From the NCBI RefSeq assembly GCF_030272615.1, contig NC_081415.1:631797041-631861040 (forward strand): DNA of 64,000 nt, given 5' to 3'. A model generated the notes under the pieces. The model had not been told where the DNA came from. It did no database searches and saw only the letters and a program-made list of their open reading frames with translations. This DNA is from Cryptomeria japonica (taxonomy: Eukaryota; Streptophyta; Pinopsida; Cupressales; Cupressaceae). A program made the translations under genes and the position numbers. This document shows, piece by piece, positions 61,873 through 64,000 of this stretch (positions are counted from its first letter, which is position 1; each line of letters starts with the position of its first letter).

Positions 61873-62723
61873 TTCTGACTTACTCCTGGAAGTCATAAGG
61901 GTAGATGGAGAACATGTCACATGCATGAGCCTTGAAACTCATTCAACAAATATTAAATTTCACATATGAATCTTTCTATAAATGAATGAAACATTATTGC
62001 TAAATCCCTTTACAAATCCCATTATCCATTGGCAGGATACATCGAAAACCATACACTTCTTAAAATATTCTAGGAATTATCCATAATCATAGAAGAGAAA
62101 CAAGAATTTTCTTCCTTTCATTAAACCAAATTAAAGCATTAAAAGAGGTAAGCAACAATTACCATGCTCATCTATCAAACATGACAAGAAAGCATGCCAT
62201 CATGATCAATTTCTTTTACCAATCCAATTTTTTCATAAAACTTTATCACATAGAACTAGCTTCAAATATCAATTTCTACAACTAAGTTATCTTCCATGAA
62301 ATAAGAGCGACATAGATAACTCAATTGTTTACACTTGCCAAGCACATAAAAACCTTTCCAATGACTATGTCCCATAACATAGTGACAAGTTAACACAATT
62401 TACTCCATGATTACACATAATAACCATCCACATAACTGGAATGCACAACTCAAAAGACCACATGTGAGCATGTCTAATGTTTGGTAAAAGATAACATGCA
62501 TGATCAACATCTCTATGTCTAATCTCAAAACAATAATATGATCATAAATATCCAATATCTCACCCAAAGGCTTGATGGTGCTAGGGCACACCATAGCGGT
62601 GCTACCTTCCATACAAGACCTTCGTGAACATCCCTTGTTAAGTAAGGTGGTTAGCCTCCAAGAGATAGTCACCACACATAGGTAGGTAGTGGATCCTAGC
62701 TGCATCACAACCTCACATACCCC
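61873..62723 (-). other. Probable 3' internal remnant of the element bearing LTR F
   Basis: 850 bases with no convincing ORF; a 110-codon minus-strand frame at 62732-62400 shows no known domain. By its place upstream of the PPT it should be the 3' untranslated part of that element. Confidence 0.35.
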
Positions 62724-64000
62724 TGTAGACACCTAAAAATGTCTCATTGATCATGTACTAATTATTCCTTTAATTGATTAATAATTCTTTAATTCTTTAA
62801 TTAAGTTAATTAATCATATTCTTCTAATTTCATATTTCCTCATCATTTCACTAATTATTCTATTTTTTTATTTCTATCATCATTTAATCAATTTAATCAT
62901 TTTCTAAATGTTAATTAAATATTTATTATTTAATTAATTATCTCTAATTATTCAATTTCTATCTCTAATTATCTAATCATTCAACCCTCTTCTAAATATT
63001 AATTAAATATTTGTTATTTAATTAATTATGATTTAATCCTTTAAATTAAATAATCTTTATTATTTAATTAAATTCCATTTCTAAATAATTAAATAGTTTC
63101 TTTAAATTATTTAATTAGCTAATTAATTCTTCAATTCCAAATCCCCAAATTCTAATTTCATTTAATTTCTTATTTCTTCTAATTCTTCCAAATTCAATTA
63201 CATGTGCATGATTTCAAAAATAAAATTGAAAATCAAAGTTAAGTTCTACATATATTCAAATGCTAAATTGAATTAAATTAAATTCAATTATTTGAATAAT
63301 ATCTCATGCAAAGATTAAATTGAAAAATCTAAATCTAAATGCAAGCACATGCTAAATTAATTAATTAAATCAATCAATTAATTAAATTATTTATCTCTCC
63401 AATCTCTATTTTCATGTTACAGTTAGCTTTATCTAAATTAAGCTCTCTATGTCATTTTCTTTATTTCCTCCAATCACTCTTTTTCTTCCTTCAGTTAACT
63501 CTTTCATCAATAGGTTGACTCCATTAATCTATTCAATCTATTGAGTTTCACTCCTACAATCAACAGTTCAACTATCAATTTTCATTTGAGCTCATCCGAG
63601 TTCCATCTCTTGATCATTTTGTTCCACCTTTCAATCAATCTCATCCAATTTTCTATAAATTGAGCATTCAATCTCCATTTTCAAGAATCATGAACTTTGA
63701 ATCTTTGTGTCACTTGCAGGTTACCAGTGCAATATCTGAGAGCCATTATACCATAAAGAGGAGAAGAGCAATGGAAGCAATAGGTAGTCACGGAATAGGG
63801 AGTTCTTGATTTGATTATTTTGATTCTTATTTCTTAATTGCGTTATGGGTAAGTGCACAAAGATGGTGGTAAAAAAGGGGGGTATAAGTGGACACTTTTT
63901 TTCTGAAATCAGGTGAACTTGAACTTAGAGGCAAAATTTGAAAGTCATCCACTCAAAATATGAAGATAATAAAATAAAAAATATTGTAGTACTCTGAATC
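62724..64000 (+). repeat. Gypsy-type LTR H, runs off the window or ends near it
   Basis: It starts TGTAGACACCTAAAAATG, like the LTRs of element 2 and D, without a PPT before it, so it is a 5' LTR or a solo LTR. A long AATTAAT-rich half is followed by a TATA box (CTATAAAT, 63653-63660) in the same context as in element 2, then a purine-rich stretch. The end was not found within the window. Confidence 0.55.

Overview
The window is repetitive nuclear DNA of a seed plant with a large, retrotransposon-packed genome. The element types fit: Tat-lineage Ty3/gypsy with a second RNase H, Ty1/copia primed by initiator-Met tRNA, and an L1-type LINE with a plant RNase H domain. A gymnosperm is my guess from element size and density; the sequence alone does not prove it. 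I found no host gene that looks functional, no tRNA or rRNA gene and no CRISPR array. Nearly everything interpretable is transposon-derived, and most coding regions are decayed.

Layout, left to right. (i) 1-11577: a plus-strand Tat-type gypsy element (element 1) whose 5' LTR lies left of the window; its gag-pol frame (2749-10245) is interrupted only by stop codons. (ii) 11578-14757: minus-strand 5' portion of another gypsy element (D): PPT, LTR, PBS, a TAGCGCAT-motif array and a decayed ORF resembling the plant mobile domain. A piece of the same leader lies in inverted orientation at 1-166. (iii) 14757-18816: minus-strand copia element A with 5' LTR, PBS, gag, protease and integrase, cut off at the start of RT. 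(iv) 20350-35575: a complete Tat gypsy (element 2, 15.2 kb) with LTRs of 1663 and 1616 bp, TSD GTATT, a PBS matching tRNA-Trp, a decayed polyprotein and a PPT. (v) 35595-41330: minus-strand L1-like LINE. (vi) 42030-44752: two long pyrimidine-rich microsatellite blocks. (vii) 45833-49570: AT-rich sequence with a weak LTR candidate. (viii) 49576-58541: a complete minus-strand copia-type element C (TSD TCCCT, near-identical LTRs, perfect tRNA-iMet PBS, PPT) that encodes no protease, integrase or RT. It carries an intact coiled-coil/zinc-knuckle ORF1 and a second ORF of about 1,030 codons of unrecognised family, preceded by what looks like its own promoter and 5' UTR. A solo LTR (B) with TSD AGGCA sits inside ORF2. 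(ix) 59347-60826: a second solo LTR B in the opposite orientation (TSD AAAAT). (x) 60832-64000: remains of two more LTRs, F (minus, with PPT) and H (plus, runs off the window).

How they relate. Elements 1 and 2 share domain order (gag, CHHC knuckle, DGG protease, G-patch, RT, degenerate RNase H, second RNase H, integrase), so each one's stop codons can be read against the other; nearly all fit single C-to-T or G-to-A transitions. The most novel object is element C, a non-autonomous retrotransposon that would need a copia partner for enzymes but carries a large unknown protein gene.
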